Source of the DNA: Opisthorchis felineus
Lineage: Eukaryota; Platyhelminthes; Trematoda; Opisthorchiida; Opisthorchiidae
NCBI GenBank assembly: GCA_004794785.1
Contig: SJOL01006433.1
Coordinates: 616,341 to 680,340 of the forward strand
Length of the DNA: 64,000 nucleotides
Reading direction: 5' to 3'
Shown in pieces: positions 1-10,354 of the stretch; position 1 is the stretch's first letter, and every line of letters starts with the position of its first letter. Under the pieces are notes generated by a model. It did not search any database. It was not told where the DNA came from and saw only the letters and a list, made by a program, of their open reading frames with translations. Both the position numbers and the translations under genes were made by a program.

Positions 1-245
1 ACCCGCGTTGTTCAAAGATGGGAGTGAAGTCCTCAGTCAGCGCTTGTCTGAACTGCTTGCTTGCATTTGGGAAAAGGCATCCGTCCCAGACAACTGGGGA
101 GAGTACGTGATAGTGCCCATTTTCAAAAAAACGGGCTCCTAGTGAGTGTGGTAACCACAAATCCTCGGCGAATGAAACTGTGGTAGTTATAATCACTGTA
201 TGGCAAGTGCGCGGATTTTACATCTGATGATGATAAACTGAGGTG
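1..245 (+). mobile_element. Non-LTR retrotransposon fragment (start of RT plus 3' tail)
   Basis: The first 141 bases read in frame as the beginning of a reverse transcriptase domain (ALFKDGSEVLSQRLSELL, then WEKASVPDNW and IVPIFKKTGS) followed by a stop. This is the same block found at 22460-22620, 36080-36230 and 58290-58430. It is joined directly to a 3' tail segment ending near 245 with a GATGATGAT run, which is also present at 36550-36640. The core of the RT is therefore missing and the copy is dead. The upstream part lies outside the window. RTE-like clade membership is inferred from the protein pattern and short tandem tail. Confidence 0.75.
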
Positions 246-2367
246 TCGCGGTTCAGTTAGAGCAACGAAGGACATAGGTAGAGAGACACGGGCCAACTGA
301 ACGGTTTCTAGGAATACTCCACCTAGGGATCTAAATGCCGACTCTTATGACATATTAGACTTTCAATATTGTCTTTGGTCAACTCACCAACAGATGGTTT
401 CTGAGGTCCATTTTTACAGATGCGTTGAAATGGCTTCAGCGCGTTCGCGACCGCACCAGTTACCTTCATTTATTGGGCTTTCTGGTCCTACCGTGCTGCT
501 GTTCATTCGAGAGTTTTGTTTGAGGTGGCGTCTTACCGGTCGCCTAGCCTATTTATGCTCCAGGTCTGATGGGATATGGGGCCTTGTACCAAGAGGCGAC
601 AGTAACCGTTCTGAAACCGAATGCTTTCTGCTTTAACGCTCAGAAACACCGTAAGCAGGGTCTCCGGTGTTGCGCACACATGCGCTTATCTCTTCCAACG
701 GGCACTCAGTGTCCTCTGAGGCCACTCGCGAAACAGTATACAGTAAGCTTTAACACGAGACAAAGTTCCTAAACTGCTACCGGTTAAATCTGACGAGCCT
801 ACACCGGAAGAGAGCATGATTCGAATGGACTAAGTAGTCCAAAACGACCAGCAGTCAATAACTGAGCCTCACAATCGGTAGCTGATAGCGATGTGATCAA
901 CTTGGTTTCATGTCTGCTCAGCAGTATGAGATGTCAGGTAACACGATGGGGCCCACTGCCTCTAGACTCAGTACTACTGAGAAACAACTGGCGATCAGAA
1001 GTTTCCAAAAGCACTCGCCAGTATCAGTGCGCTTTGCGTCTAAACCAAAAAGTTCGTGGTTGGGACTCCATTCTGCCTTTTTGACTGTTCCCGTCCATGC
1101 CTGAGGAATCTGGGGGTACATCAGCCCCCGTGCACGGCAGCTATACACAGGGGTACCACAGTTAAGCCACTTCTAAACTAAATACAACACCAAAACGTGT
1201 CTCCGGTGGACTGAGGCGCCCTGCTTGTGTGCTACCGTCGTCAGCTATTACGAGCGTAGCCGAAATATTCGCAGCCGAAGGCGGAGCAGTTAATTCTTAG
1301 TAGAAAATTTCACTCATCGAATCGAAGCTACAGCTGGTTGGTGCATAAGTGGACAAAATAAATAGGTCGAGATTAGTATTTCGGCCGGTGTGAGTTCTTA
1401 AGCAGGTGGGCAGTTGGACACCACATGTCCGGCTTATTACAGCAGGGGAATCCCTGCTCGTGATCTCAGAACGATTTCAACCCTGGTGCAACAAGCTGTA
1501 GCAGCCGTAAAACCAACTAAGTTCACAGTCGGTAGCAGCTAGAGACCGAAGGTCTCCGAATCTCACTCACTGTACCCGAATCTTGTATTTCGGTTTTGGA
1601 AATGTGAACTTGCGTATTTTTTGGCGAATCCCCTTAAGAGTACCCATGTTAGGCGTTTCGATAAGTACATCGCCAGAATTAGCATTATCAGCAAAAGCAA
1701 ATCACTAGTCTTCGACACTGATCCTCCGCTGCCCTACAATCATAATTTATTGGACACACTGTGAAAGGTGACAGGATAGGGAAGGGACCCACTGCTAGCC
1801 TACCAGTCATTCACCATTGCCGGCGATTACCGGTCATGTCATGCAAAGCACAAAATTCGGGTTCGTCTTGACCGGTTTGGGGCCCCGGAAACCCAAAATG
1901 AAAGGGTCGAAAGCGAAAACAAAGTCCGAGATGTTTGTTGCCCAACTTTAAACTGTATGGACAATGGAAGCTGTAGTTTGGAACAAGTTCGCTGAGGGTG
2001 CATTTCCGTCTAGTTTGCTGGACAGCCTAGATATGGGGCAACAGGTAAATGACCGACGGCCATATGAACGAGGCCCATCCGAAAAGGGGGTGTAGGGGAG
2101 GGGTCGATAAAAGAAAGAGTGATACCTCCCTACTTCCCGGACCGAGGAAGGAGGTTTGTCTGATCGATCCACATTGCTGCGTGAACCACCCCGACCGATA
2201 TTTCGTTTACTTGATTGTTATTTAATTACGGAAAGCTTCTGACCTCCGTCTGTGGGATCTTGACAGCGAAAACACCAGACAGAAGCCACTACATGGGTTA
2301 CGTGCATTGTGACAGTGGTACAAATAAGGGCGATTTTGAAAAATGGCTTTGTTGACCTAACCGACAG
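246..2367. other. Unassigned stretch, no gene recognised
   Basis: Only short overlapping open frames of 60-80 codons occur on both strands. None shows a recognisable domain, a splice-consistent continuation or a repeat shared with the rest of the window. Confidence 0.5.
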
Positions 2368-2576
2368 GATACATTGTAATTGGGGCGAGATGGCTCAAGT
2401 GGTTAGAGTGCGAATCTACTGACCGGAAGGTCCGTGGTTCGAACCCGACCTCTGCCTCTCGACTTCCCCTGTCTAGGCTTGGGCAACCTGGCAGTATCCC
2501 AGCCCTCGTGCTTCCCTCGGATGGCATGGAAGCTAGGCACCGGAAGGGTGTTACAGCTGAACGATACATTGTAATT
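2368..2576 (+). mobile_element. tRNA-derived SINE, full length, with target-site duplication
   Basis: The body at 2382-2562 starts GGGGCGAGATGGCTCA (Pol III A-box-like), has a B-box-like GGTTCGAACCC about 50 bases further on, then a non-tRNA region containing CTAGGCTTGGGCAACCTGGC, and ends TTACAGCTGAACGA. A perfect 14-bp direct repeat, GATACATTGTAATT, flanks it at 2368-2381 and 2563-2576, as expected for target-primed insertion. At least ten other copies in the window share this structure, so it is a dispersed SINE and not a functional tRNA gene. This is the best-preserved reference copy in the window. Confidence 0.9.
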
Positions 2577-4221
2577 GTTAATTTAGCTGCTCTCAAAGAA
2601 GACTGCGGTTATCACTTTGAGAACACGGACACTCTGGCCCCTTAAAGGTAAAGTTAAAGCCGTTCAGCCCAGTGGCCTTCGCGAGTTGCCGAACTTTTGA
2701 TAAATGTGAAAACAGCGACTACTTAAAACTTCTCCAGTTGATCCATCGCACTTCAGGCCAAGTTCAAGGTCAACAAACGCTCGCAGCAATGCTTACATCC
2801 AGGCTGTTAGAATACGAGGGGAAAAGAAAAAGAGACCAAAAACTTCAGCTCCCTTTCCGGCCACCCTTTCAACCATCAACCATCCATCATGGGCGATACA
2901 CACACCGACTGCAATACCCCTGAGCACGGCGGTTTAGCAGAGAACACACCAAAAAAGCAAGTATCCAGATGGAGATGGAATGATGGTGGGTATCTACAAA
3001 TGCTGTTTTCCGGCATTACCCGAATCTCCTCCCAAAGGTTTTCTGTTTGGAAGGAGACGGCAAAGTGTATGCAGTTATACGGATACTCAGAAAAGGTGAT
3101 AGAACGATAGGCGAGGCCCACTGGAGTCCCATCCAGAAATAAACCACAACCAGGGTGTTTCTAACATTGATACGCCCCTTCAAAGAAGCTAGAGAGTCTC
3201 AAACAAATCAGAGACTCTTGTATACGCTGAGGGTACACTGGCCAAAGGTTCACACTCAGCAGTTCTGGAAAACCATCGCGAGTTCCGACAACCAGACACC
3301 GCTTGTTTCAGTGATTTTCGTATGGCATTTAAGTGAGTCACCAGAAGATGCTTTTGGTCCACCCTTAAACCTGATGGCGCGCCTGACAAAATACTAAGGC
3401 TCATATGAACCTTCTAAGTTCAAGAAATAATGACAATGTTTTGGACTCCGAAGTTCGACGGGACTGTCCATATCCACTTTTCCTCCTCAATTTCGCAACC
3501 GACGGAGCAACGGGACATCCTTGCAGTGACACCTGGAATAAAATTATGCCAGCAACCCAAGATTGGGGAGTGGACACCGCTGCCCCAAGAAAAGATCAAA
3601 GAAATACTTGGTCATTTCGGCCAATGCGCTCTGCAAGGGATAAAACTTTTAACCACAAACACGAAAGTTCAATCCAGCCCGCTCGGCGTCAATATAGAGT
3701 CTACCAGACAAATCGGTTGATTTAAGTACCATGGCCCCACAAAGCCCCACCCGTCAAATGTCACAGCACCTCGAGAACTTCGACACCGTGACCGGTGGCA
3801 CACCTCTCCGCAGGCATCCGATATACCTCTTACAAGGACATGATGGCGTATACCTTTTGCGAACGCCACCCGTTACTGTAAGCACGATCGAACTTCATGC
3901 TATGACCGTGTGAGGAACCAGTCTACTTCAATGTCCGCTGAAACTCCACACATCAGGTAGTCAATCACCGTCATCGTTTGTGACGCCTCTGGTGAAAACC
4001 CATTCTACCGTACCTGTCACCTTCCGGTGACAAGTTCTATACGGCACCCAAGCGACAGGCAAGCCGACCTCAGCAAAACACACCCGACCTGGCACGCCAA
4101 AGAACATACGCGGATAGAACCCATCCCGTTTACCTTACCAACAGACCGAAATCCAGCGCCACACCGTCTCTTGTTGGTTGTTTTACGTACAGCCAACAGC
4201 TACAAGAATTGTTTAAAAAAA
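2577..4221. other. Unassigned stretch with short open frames
   Basis: Two overlapping plus-strand frames at 3405-3725 (106 and 96 codons) are the longest. Neither resembles a known domain and both end without splice-like continuation. They may be remnants of an unrecognised repeat. Confidence 0.4.
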
Positions 4222-4386
4222 TGGTTCAGTTGTAGCACCCTTTCAGTGCCTAACTGCCATGCCACCAGAAGGAAGCACGAGGGCTGAGATACTGTCAGGT
4301 TGCCCAAGCCTAGACAGGGGGAGTCGAGAGACAGAGGTCGGGTTCGAACCACGAACCTTCTGGTCAGTAAATTCGCGCTCTAACTC
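4222..4386 (-). mobile_element. tRNA-derived SINE, minus strand, 5' truncated
   Basis: This is the reverse complement of the same SINE: the 3' end (GTTCAGTTGTAGCACCCTTT) comes first on the plus strand, the B box GGTTCGAACC is at about 4341-4350, and homology stops near 4386 before the A box. The truncation at the promoter end is typical of incomplete reverse transcription. Confidence 0.85.
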
Positions 4387-4911
4387 CAAGAATTTAGTTA
4401 GCCTCTTACCGTCTCTCAATGGTACGACCTATTTGTTAACTGTTGACAGCAATACCCCATGACCCTAAACCATCTGTATAACAAACGTTAGTGCTGAGAC
4501 AGTCGCCAAAGCGTTTATAGCATACTGGATGTGTGTACGTTACTCGGCGGCAACCAACATGGACACAGGCTTGCAAATCTACAGTAGTTAATCTCAAGGA
4601 TTGTTAACGAATTCATGCTGCAGTTTGCCGTCCTATGAGAGACATGGCTGAAATATTCCACCACTACCTTAATGCGGTCATCATTTGATTGACACTATCC
4701 CCTTATGTATAAGTTGCGCAGTGAGAGCAGGCCTACAGGTCCTTAGGGGGGAAAGAGCTTACGGCCACCTGTTGCGTTCACCGTGACTGCTCCCCACCAC
4801 CACCATCACTACAAACACACAAACCTTTCCCAATGATACTTCGTCCTGCAGGCACCTTGTCATCATATTAGGTTGTCTGAGCCCTAATGACACCCGCCCG
4901 TCAAAAAAAAT
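4387..4911. other. Unassigned spacer between two SINEs
   Basis: No coding signal, repeat or RNA gene was recognised between the two minus-strand SINE copies. Confidence 0.5.
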
Positions 4912-5031
4912 CGTTCAGCTGTAACACCCTTTCGGTGCCCGGCTGCCATGCCACCCGAAGGAAGTACGAGGGCTGGGATACTACCAAGTTGCCCAAGCCT
5001 AGACAGGAGAAGTCGGGATGCAGAGGTCGGA
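4912..5031 (-). mobile_element. tRNA-derived SINE, minus strand, lacks the tRNA half
   Basis: Starts TCGTTCAGCTGTAACACCCT and follows the SINE consensus in reverse as far as CAGAGGTCGG, then stops just before the B box. Only the tRNA-unrelated 3' half is retained. It lies immediately downstream of the 3' end of the OTUD5-like gene. Confidence 0.85.
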
Positions 5032-5260
5032 TTTGCTGGCGCTCTCTACCGGAACTTCGGTACCGCTCATGCTCACACCGTTGGTCGCAGGTTATTCGAC
5101 CGTCGGATAGGACTTAAGTTAGCATCGCGTATGTACCGAGTTTCCCGAAACACTGTAACTGTTAGTGTTAGGCCACATTCCGCTCGAACCAGTGGGTCTC
5201 ACTGAACCCTCACAGTTTGTCGACCATTTAAAGATGAACATCCAAAATGAGACTAGAACG

Positions 5261-5296
5261 TCACGAATGGTTTTTAAATAACCGGAGGATGCGCAC
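5261..5296 (-). CDS. OTUD5-like: Probable OTUD5-like last exon (short C terminus)
   Basis: After a strong acceptor (TATCTTCTTCCACAG, ending at 5297) phase 0 encodes VRILRLFKNHS and a TGA. The intron would be 69 nt. This gives a protein lacking the long low-complexity C-terminal region of human OTUD5. No AATAAA was seen close downstream, so a different downstream exon cannot be excluded. Confidence 0.4.
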   Translation of the reverse strand: MRILRLFKNHS

Positions 5297-6759
5297 CTGT
5301 GGAAGAAGATACCAGAAAGCATGCGTGAATATCATCAGGTTTCTTCAATAACAGGACCGACTTACAGGCAGCTGGAGCTGACGGAGGTAATCGTAATAGG
5401 ATTCGCGAATAACCTGAGCCTCTATACAACGCTCAAGCTCTGAATGTTCGGTCTCTGCAAGCTTGTCACGTAACATAGTTTCCTCTAGTTGGGTGGCTTC
5501 TGACTCGTCAATAGCTTTGGCGATTAGATCAGGCTCAGCAAGCTGCATAGATAAAAATCAGTTTGTGAAAGGTTACTTACGCTTGGCTGGTAGTTTGGCA
5601 TCCCTAGCCCGTAACCAAATGATGGATTGAACGGGTCAACAATGGAGTTGTAGTGAACTCGGCCATGATAGCTCAACCGTATTGGGAACTCTTTAGAGTA
5701 CTCCGCATGAAAGACGTTGATAGGCTCCACTGAGTCGTAGTATATTTCGACAGGTCTGTTGTATAGTTCCGCAATAGCTTGTATCTCAATATGATTCCCG
5801 TAACAGGTGATATCGCGTTTGCGGTTTATGTAGTGCTCGAAGTCCTCGGTGACGTATGCGGAGAAATGTTCTTTGTTCTTAAGCTAAAGTAATAATTGCG
5901 ACAATCCGAATGCATTTACCATGTAGTCAATGACCTGATTCCGAACGACGTCGTGCTTTTCTTCGTCGCCAAATATTTGGTGCGCTAGGATGGGGGCATA
6001 ATCACTGTAACAAAATAACATACAGACACTTCGGAAAAGACAAGCACCGTCCGCCTGCACTTTAATTATCTTCCAGCCTTTCTTCTCCACGAGAAGCTTC
6101 TCCAGATTAGTGTCATCAGACTAATAGGTGATCTATCAAAAGATGAGTACTAATACCTGTACGGGAGAGTTCCGAACTCCATGTGCGGCCGCGTAGTACT
6201 CATCTTCACTGTTGTTGCCATTTTCTTTGTCGGGTATCGGCGATAACACAGGAGTAGATGTGGGTTCTCGAGAAGCTCCGCGGAATTCGAATGAATTGCC
6301 CAAAGCTTCAGGCTGCTGTGCGGCGACGCGCAGCTGTGTTCGGTTAAAATGAGGAGCCGGCGCATAAGTCGTACTGTCCGACAGCGTAGACTCAATCTGG
6401 TGGCTTGGCCGGACCCGGGATCGGTGCACAATAGCCTCCTTCCGTTCCTCGGGAAACGCATATGGTTTGTAACCATGACCATGGCGACTGTGCGTTGGGC
6501 AGATCTCGGCTCCTTCCCACTCGGTTTGACGATCAGGCTTTGGCCTATCTTTGCGGTTCTTAATCGTCATGGTTTCGCTGCTATATGCTGGGTAAATTGA
6601 TAGTTTCCCGATGATGTCGTCAACAAGACAATCAATATGCGTTCCAGAGGATTCAGAGTCGCTCGACGCGCCAGAACCACCGCCAGACGAGCGCCCGCCC
6701 TCAGCTCTGGACACCATTGCGCCGGGGCGCCATTTTCTAAGTACCTTGTCTTCAATCAT
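5261..6759 (-). CDS. OTUD5-like: OTUD5-like OTU-domain deubiquitinase gene (six exons)
   Basis: Predicted cysteine protease that removes ubiquitin. Exons on the minus strand are 6759-6157, 6120-6024, 5984-5920, 5883-5581, 5542-5366 and probably 5296-5261, giving about 426 residues. The N-terminal 200 residues are Gly/Ser-rich and poorly conserved, then NSEDEYYAAA (Ser184) matches the segment that CK2 phosphorylates at Ser177 in human OTUD5. The OTU domain follows: ADGACLFRSV carries Asp225 and Cys228, VTEDFEHYINRKR and GNHIEIQAIAELYNRPVE sit mid-domain, and RVHYNSIVDP carries His332. A helical tail ending IRESYYDYLRQ matches OTUD5 just after the catalytic core. The start is the ATG at 6759, with an in-frame TAG 24 nt upstream (unless that AG is a splice acceptor). 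All introns obey GT-AG. The human protein has a longer C-terminal region, not seen here. Confidence 0.9.
5366..5542 (-). CDS. OTUD5-like: OTUD5-like exon 5
   Basis: 59 codons after acceptor CTATGCAG. Predicted helical and charge-rich (LRDKLAETEHSELERCIEAQ). It matches the OTUD5 region containing QVARESYLQWLRDQ. The last codon CCT is followed by a consensus donor GTAAGT at 5365-5360. Confidence 0.85.
5581..5883 (-). CDS. OTUD5-like: OTUD5-like exon 4 (catalytic His)
   Basis: 101 codons in phase 0, between an acceptor CTTTAG (5889-5884) and a donor GTAAGT (5580-5575). Carries the middle and end of the OTU domain, including the catalytic His in RVHYNS and the GYGLGMPNYQPS segment equivalent to GVGLGLP in OTUD5. 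Confidence 0.9.
5920..5984 (-). CDS. OTUD5-like: OTUD5-like exon 3
   Basis: 65 nt encoding HQIFGDEEKHDVVRNQVIDY and Met. It aligns without gaps to the OTUD5 segment that follows the catalytic Cys, only if the 39-nt intron at 5985-6023 is removed. Confidence 0.9.
6024..6120 (-). CDS. OTUD5-like: OTUD5-like exon 2 (catalytic Asp and Cys)
   Basis: 97 nt, entered in phase 0 and left in phase 1. Encodes EKKGWKIIKVQADGACLFRS, the start of the OTU fold with the catalytic Asp and Cys. The AG at 6122-6121 is the acceptor and GTATGT from 6023 the donor. Confidence 0.9.
6157..6759 (-). CDS. OTUD5-like: OTUD5-like exon 1
   Basis: 201 codons from the ATG at 6759 to a donor GTATTA at 6156. Encodes a low-complexity N terminus (GGRSSGGGSG and an acidic SDSESSG run) and the conserved NSEDEY segment. 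The unspliced frame hits a stop 21 nt into the intron. Confidence 0.85.
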
Positions 6760-7341
6760 TCGTTCAAGATTAAATGAGAGCTACCAAGGTAAACCGGTTG
6801 GAAGTCAAAATCTACTCATAAATATGGGCTCCGCACGTCCGTTTAAGCAGCGCGCAATTCGAACTGAGGCAGTACGGATTTTGCGCGGCCACATAAATTA
6901 GGTATTTCTAGGACCCCAGAGCCTTTGATATGTACGGGATCATTTAATTCATGCACAAAAAATTTCTCTGCCATGACTCTTCTAAAAGTGGTAGGTTATC
7001 CCGGTCATGGTGGCAGCAATATACAGAAGATGAGACAGCCTGCTTTTCCGTATTCAGGAATCACTTGGCGGAGGGCAGCTGGAAAACCCTCTCAAGCTCC
7101 ACCTGTGCGTTTTCTTGTATTTACCGGTATGCGCTGCTGAGACCGGTACTGCCCGCCTCTCGGATGACCACCGGTTTTGTGGCCGACAATGTGTCGTTCA
7201 CAGCTTCCGCAGCAACGGCTAACAGCAAGTTCCACGCATCAGCAACCAGTCAGGGCAACCTGGAAATCCAGATCAGCTTCCAAGCAGTTTTTAGGAGCGA
7301 CTCGTGGCTGACTCTTGTGACGCAGCCAGGCATCTACTCAC
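6760..7341. other. Upstream region of the OTUD5-like gene
   Basis: Presumed to hold its 5' UTR and promoter on the minus strand. No TATA box or other regulatory motif could be assigned. The long plus-strand frame here (6951-7532) has no recognisable domain. Confidence 0.3.
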
Positions 7342-7490
7342 AGTTTGCGTTCGAAATATCCGTGTATTGTTCGCCGGAAAACAACCAGGGCACTTCGAGA
7401 CAGTCTATAATGCTGCACGAAGAGGTCCAGGATTTCCAGTTTTTCTCCGCGTTCCACACGCACCAACGCGTTGCAGTTCTTGCGCTTTCT
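7342..7490 (-). CDS. Candidate unassigned exon
   Basis: A minus-strand frame open for 49 codons encodes a coding-like string (NALVRVERGEKLEILDLFVQ then HYRLSRSALVVFRRTIHGYF) and runs into a consensus donor GTGAGT at 7341-7336. No convincing acceptor or partner exon was found. It could be an exon of a gene upstream of the deubiquitinase or a chance frame. I do not recognise the family. Confidence 0.2.
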
Positions 7491-10354
7491 TCATTAGTTG
7501 TAATTTCCCTTACTTGCAGGCATACTCTGTGAATCAACCGTACTGCAGACGCGACACGCGCGCGCGTCACTGAGGAGTTCCAAGCAGCTTTCGCAATCTT
7601 GGTGAATGGACTACGTATGCAGGCAAATATACCCCTGCCCAGCTAGCCAAATGGGTGTGGGCTATTATTCTGGGGCACCCGTTGCCATAAACCAAAGCCT
7701 CCTTCTCTCTGCGATGGTATTATCAACATGCAATCAGCACGGATCGGGCAAATAATACCACCTGTCGACAGATTTTGTCGTGGGGCTGAGGTTTGCAATC
7801 ATCCATTTGACCAGGCAACTGCCGTCTCAAAAGCATATAATATGCTCAGTAAAGGGGGCCTTCACCGGTCCCTTCACAACTATCCGCTGATCAGAAGGAT
7901 CTCTCAGAAAGCCATCGCTCATGCCGTTCTATATTAACCAGAAGGCCAGATCTTCCAATGACTCCAGATTTATCAACGTCGATACTTCTTGTTTTAGGAT
8001 TTTAGATTTTTCTTTTTATTGCACCAACAGTTCTAGTCTAATGGACACACTAGCCTAAGTTTTGACTCTCTTGAGAGGGCTTGAGTATGACAGGCGTGAC
8101 CTAAAATGGTACTCCTGGCAGCCTCATCTTGGCGAAGTTGCATCTCAGATTTTTCAGGAAGCAGAAGAGTCACATTTCGTTGGTAATGTTTGTGCTTCTT
8201 CCATCTCTGGCGGCAAATCTTCTAACCAAATTGCAATCGGCATTCCCCTGGAGCAAATACTGGACACAAAAGACCATACAGTCAATTTTGCAGTACAAAA
8301 CACCGAATGCACAGCACTTTTTATTTTCTCATATAAAAGGGCCACGTTAATGGTTAATCGTCATCAGTTGCTCCATAGCCACGTACAAGCCAGGTTTTTA
8401 TGTCCATATTCAGAAAATGGTGAGCAACACGTGATTAGATATCTACTATAGATATCTACCATTTACTACCACATTACTAGGCGATTACGTTGAAGGCGAA
8501 GAGGACCAGTAATGCCAATATGCCAATAGATATGGAATCATATGCCAGGAGGTCATACTCCCCTGTCTAGTAGTTTCAAGCAAAATATGTGTGAGGATTA
8601 GCCAACACGGAATCTCTTCAAAACCGACCGCAACCTAAACTATGGTGAACGACCTAGTCAAAGGTTTATCGATGTCTTGAATCTTTTGCCACAAAATGGA
8701 AGAATCGCCTATGACAGCATGCTTAATAAAACGAGATCCCAAATGTGGCTGTAAGATGCACTCTTTCCGACTGACGAAAAGTGGGGGCATCGGTCGATTC
8801 ATTACGTGCGTGATCCTAGACACGGAAAAATTTGCACAACGATGCTCTTTCCTCCGTTGAGTCCAGAAAATGACGGTGTGGAGCAAGATTCCAAAATTTG
8901 TAAAAAACATCTCCCAATGAGCATCGCTACAAGACGTCCTCGGGTTGCAAGCTTATGTGTCTTTATCAAATGAAGAGGCCAGAGGGTAAAATGTGATTCT
9001 CAGAGGCCTTAATTGGCGCCATTTTGTGCGTATTACAGCGCAACTTGTAACTTGTTCTGTTGGCAAGAGTCCTTGAACAGAGTGGTTTGAAAAGCATATG
9101 AGGCTGCCTCGTCAATGGGTGATTTTGATACTTGGGTCGGAGTCCTCAGGCACCGTACACGGTGGGTACGTTGCACAGATCTTGCAATCACTGACCAGTC
9201 GGTTGCACTTTGTGAGTTTCTTGGTTACATAATTGGTTCTGTAAGTTGGATTCCCACAAGTCAATGATAATTTTCAGATTGCGAGCTGCCGGAGTGTAGG
9301 ATGGTGCCTCAAAACGTAAAATCTCCTCAACCTACCAAATTAGCTATCTTCAGGATCACCACCTGCCCCTGGTCAACACGCTTGATTTTCCCCATACAGA
9401 CCGCTGATGATCTGTATCTGGTTGGACTAGTGAACCTGCAACCTATGCTTTAGAACCAGATGCACTAAGGTTTCACTGCCTGTTGATGATGTGGGTGACA
9501 GCAATGCATCGTTGAGAGCAATGCTAGTAAGAATTAGCCTGACAACATATCACGAGCGAAGTGGTAAAAAATATTCTCCGAGGCCACTAGGGGTACCAAG
9601 GCCTGGATGATGAACTGGCTATAAGTGGTGTTCTGGATTGGTTTGATATATATATGCACCGGACAGAAGACGCCAAAAGAAGCACCAGTTAAAATTCATA
9701 GTTCTTCGTTCTAAAGCTCGCCCTTTCTGGTAAAACCTTAAAAAACGATATCGGATTACAGGTTTTTAAGGCAAACAAGTTGTGTTACATTGTGTTAAAA
9801 AGAGGTTACTATGGTCAAAATCGCTGGTACTGGAGGGCAGTTGTCATGAAATTGGATTCACATTATTGCGACCCATCGTGGCGTAGCCGAGTGCGGATCC
9901 CATGTGAATTCCACCTGAAGCTTCGTTATGAAATTTCACCTGGAAGTGCTGGTTTGATATACCATTTATGAACAAAGCGCTTTCCGCAACCAAGTAGTGG
10001 GTCCGTGCGGCGGATTCGATAGCCTCCTGAGGTTACTTCAAAGCAGGCCTAGAAGAACTCAAGAGGGGACAAAGAAAATCTGTCCAAACTATCGTGCAAC
10101 TGAATGTCCTGTTGCAGGTGCAAAAGAGTTAGAAAGCTATAAATCGCCTCACGTTTGCCGTACAGATGAACTGAGCGAAGAATACGCGAAGAGCGTTGTT
10201 GGCAAGTTCGATAAATTTCAAACGTAGTAGTAGGAAATATTGTTAAAGCCTGGAAAGCGATGAAATGAATAATTGTGAAAAATTCAGGATTTATCAATTC
10301 GAGTGAAAAAACGAGCCCCGAGTTCAAGAGGAATTATCGGAATTCCGTGAAATC
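7491..10354. other. Unassigned stretch, no gene recognised
   Basis: The longest frames are plus 8062-8451 (129 codons, beginning with TTG) and minus 8635-8910 (91 codons). Neither has identifiable motifs. No copies of the window's repeat families were seen. Confidence 0.4.

Noticed and set aside
2382..2470. Functional tRNA gene
   Set aside because: A and B boxes are present, but the sequence does not fold into a clean cloverleaf, continues into a shared non-tRNA tail, recurs many times, and is flanked by target duplications. It is a SINE.
5884..6090. OTU frame read straight through as one exon
   Set aside because: The unspliced string inserts about 13 residues (around MLFCYSDYAPILA) after the catalytic Cys. 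Removing a GT-AG intron of 39 nt gives a gap-free match to OTUD5.
6136..6759. Single 207-codon deubiquitinase frame ending at 6136
   Set aside because: Its last six codons come from reading through the 36-nt intron at 6121-6156. The spliced version continues into the OTU domain.
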